A DNA stretch of 64,000 bases, taken from positions 1 through 64,000 of the forward strand of contig JBDNFW010000056.1 of NCBI GenBank assembly GCA_041689615.1, read 5' to 3'. The stretch is from UBA7359 sp041689615 (GTDB lineage Bacteria > Pseudomonadota > Gammaproteobacteria > Eutrophobiales > Eutrophobiaceae). Positions within the stretch are counted from its first letter, which is position 1. Every line of letters begins with the position of its first letter. The translations under genes were made by a program, and so were the position numbers. Shown in pieces: positions 62,596-64,000 of this stretch. The notes under the pieces were generated by a model. That model had not been told where the DNA came from, ran no database searches, and saw nothing but the letters and a program-made list of their open reading frames with translations.

Positions 62596-63200
62596 GTGAA
62601 GAGGCTAAAAAGAATAACAATAAACTAACAATTATTCTCGTTGTTGTTTTATTTACCAGTCCATTATTTTTGTCGTGGTATGTTTTTAATTATACCGACT
62701 TTCTAGAAATGAGAGGCATGTCTAACAAAGGTGATCTTATTGACCCGCCGAGACCTTTAGATGATCTGGCTTTGATAGATCCCTTAAATGATGAAAGAGA
62801 AGATAGTTTGTATGGTAAATGGACATTGGTATATGTAAGCAGGATTTGCGATAAACCGTGCATGGATAATGTGTATCGCATGCGTCAAATTCATATTGCT
62901 ATGGATAAACATTCTCTACGAGTACAAAAGGCATTGTTGTTAACGGAACAATCAGCAATTGAGCTTAAAGAGATGATGGTTGATTTCAGAGGGCAGCAAG
63001 TCATTAATACGGGTGCGATCGAAGTGAATGAATTGTTAAAACAATTTCAATTAGATGAGTTTGATAGTCCTTTAGATGCTGGCCGAATATACATAATAGA
63101 TCCCCTTGGTAATTTAATGATGAGTTATCAGCCTGATGCAAATCCAAGAGATATTTATAAAGATCTGAAAAAATTGTTACGCGGTTCTCGTATTGGCTGA
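62592..63200 (+). CDS. Sco-like thioredoxin-fold membrane protein (atypical)
   Basis: The 202-residue protein has an N-terminal membrane helix (about residues 12-30) and a thioredoxin-fold domain. The CxxxC pair of Sco proteins is at SRICDKPCMDNVYRMRQIH, preceded by GKWTLVYV. The usual Sco metal-binding His near the C-terminus was not seen: the region reads FDSPLDAGRIYIIDPLGNL. It therefore may act as a thiol exchanger rather than a copper carrier. It is located between surf1 and ctaA, a typical oxidase assembly position. Confidence 0.75.
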   Translation: MSEEAKKNNNKLTIILVVVLFTSPLFLSWYVFNYTDFLEMRGMSNKGDLIDPPRPLDDLALIDPLNDEREDSLYGKWTLVYVSRICDKPCMDNVYRMRQIHIAMDKHSLRVQKALLLTEQSAIELKEMMVDFRGQQVINTGAIEVNELLKQFQLDEFDSPLDAGRIYIIDPLGNLMMSYQPDANPRDIYKDLKKLLRGSRIG

Positions 63201-63229
63201 TCGAACAACATTAGAAAAGAGTAATACAA

Positions 63230-64000
63230 ATGAATAATATATTATTAAATTTGGCGCGCGTTACAATGATTCTGGCATTAATCGTTATTGTCATAGGTGC
63301 ATATACACGCTTGTCCGATGCTGGCTTAGGTTGTCCCGATTGGCCGGGCTGTTATGGCAAACTGGTTGTGCCGGAACATGTTGAAGAAGCAAATGAAAAT
63401 CTTTCTATAAGACCACTAGAACACGCTAAAGCCTGGAAAGAAATGGTGCATCGTTATGCTGCCAGTAGTTTAGGATTTTTAATTATAATTATGACTTTAT
63501 TGGCATGGACAAAATCATCGCTCTCAAACATGCGCGCTTTTACTTCAGCATTATTATCCTTGGTTATTTTTCAAGGTATGTTAGGTATGTGGACGGTGAC
63601 GCTGTTATTAAAGCCCGTCATTGTTATGTCGCATCTTCTTGGCGGCTTAACCATACTTTCTTTGTTGTGTTGGACGGTTTTACGTCAGCAATCGAAGCAG
63701 GGCTTCTTTGTCAGCGCAGGGGAGAGGAAGTTATTGCCCTTAGTGATAAGCGCATTAATCGTATTAATTCTGCAAATCTCATTAGGTGGCTGGACCAGCT
63801 CAAATTATGCTGCGCTAGCTTGTCCGGACTTTCCCACGTGTCAGGGCGTTTGGTGGCCGAACATGGATTTTAATGAGGGCTTTATTCTATGGCGTGGTTT
63901 GGGTATTGATTATGAAGGGGGTGTTTTACATGGTGCTGCCAGAACGGCGATACATATGGCTCATCGAATGGGCGCGGCATTAGCGTCGACTATCATTTTA
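63230..64000 (+). CDS. ctaA: heme A synthase, 3' end outside window
   Basis: This gene starts at ATG 63230 and is open to the end of the window (257 codons). The COX15/CtaA-type motifs are present: GAYTRLSDAGLGCPDWPGCY near residue 25, EMVHRYAASSLGF with a heme-ligand His, MSHLLGGLTILSLLCW and ALACPDFPTCQGVWWP. It converts heme O to heme A, so the cluster makes an a-type oxidase. The 3' part is outside the window. A shorter out-of-frame frame at 63505-63873 is spurious. Confidence 0.95.
   Translation, partial: MNNILLNLARVTMILALIVIVIGAYTRLSDAGLGCPDWPGCYGKLVVPEHVEEANENLSIRPLEHAKAWKEMVHRYAASSLGFLIIIMTLLAWTKSSLSNMRAFTSALLSLVIFQGMLGMWTVTLLLKPVIVMSHLLGGLTILSLLCWTVLRQQSKQGFFVSAGERKLLPLVISALIVLILQISLGGWTSSNYAALACPDFPTCQGVWWPNMDFNEGFILWRGLGIDYEGGVLHGAARTAIHMAHRMGAALASTIIL

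Noticed and set aside
63505..63873. A 122-codon open frame on the plus strand
   Set aside because: It is out of frame with ctaA, whose heme-binding motifs are read in another frame across the same bases.
1..64000. CRISPR array, tRNA, rRNA, prophage structural genes
   Set aside because: No regularly spaced direct repeats, no cloverleaf tRNA sequence and no phage morphogenesis genes were recognised.

Overview
The window looks like a chromosomal, AT-rich stretch of a Gram-negative, aerobic gammaproteobacterium. The evidence is the lptC-lptA-lptB-rpoN-hpf-ptsN-rapZ block, an LPS core cluster with an O-antigen-ligase-type protein, hisAFIE-tatABC, the mnmE-yidC-yidD-rnpA-rpmH / dnaA-dnaN-recF-gyrB replication-origin neighbourhood, a bioBFHCD operon and an aa3-type cytochrome oxidase cluster (coxB, coxA, ctaG, coxC, surf1, ctaA). 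HprK next to ptsN rules out an enterobacterial-type arrangement. I cannot name the genus from sequence alone.

Layout. Positions 1-1550 are accessory DNA: the right end of an IS3-family element, a VOC-fold gene in a context that resembles a worn integron cassette, a BrnT/BrnA toxin-antitoxin pair with a palindromic operator, and a short remnant of a second MltF-like gene. Positions 1590-5980 carry a small TIGR02647-type gene, an MltF-like lytic transglycosylase with two solute-binding domains, and amgK-murU for peptidoglycan sugar recycling. Positions 6120-17207 form one long rightward block: Ca/Na antiporter, Kdo synthesis (kdsD, kdsC), LPS transport (lptC, lptA, lptB), rpoN, hpf, and a regulatory phosphotransferase system (ptsN, hprK, rapZ, mannose-type EIIA, HPr, EI) with no sugar permease. 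mgtE follows.

Positions 18660-20960 are a second accessory island: a Phd/ParE-type toxin-antitoxin pair with a perfect palindromic operator, a frameshifted GIY-YIG nuclease gene lying between two inverted, heavily structured repeats, and a frameshifted gamma-glutamylcyclotransferase gene. A DUF2782 gene, polA, hisA-hisF-hisI-hisE, tatA-tatB-tatC, a membrane-anchored C13 (legumain-like) protease, a rhodanese and ilvE follow. Positions 31070-41420 hold an LPS core/surface-glycan cluster (ELM1-like, two zinc-ribbon methyltransferases, GT4, GT2, WaaL-like ligase, three GT9 heptosyltransferase-like proteins, a second GT-A-type protein, DUF6165).

Positions 41438-51554 are the origin-proximal region, with divergent promoters between rpmH and dnaA and two perfect 16-bp parS sites inside recF. 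comF and the bio operon diverge from a BirA-type operator. The window ends in the cytochrome oxidase cluster, inside ctaA.

The most unusual items are the inverted structured repeats around the decayed GIY-YIG gene, the two parS sites embedded in recF, the mltF remnant behind brnA, and the permease-free PTS with HPr kinase. No CRISPR array, tRNA or rRNA gene was seen.
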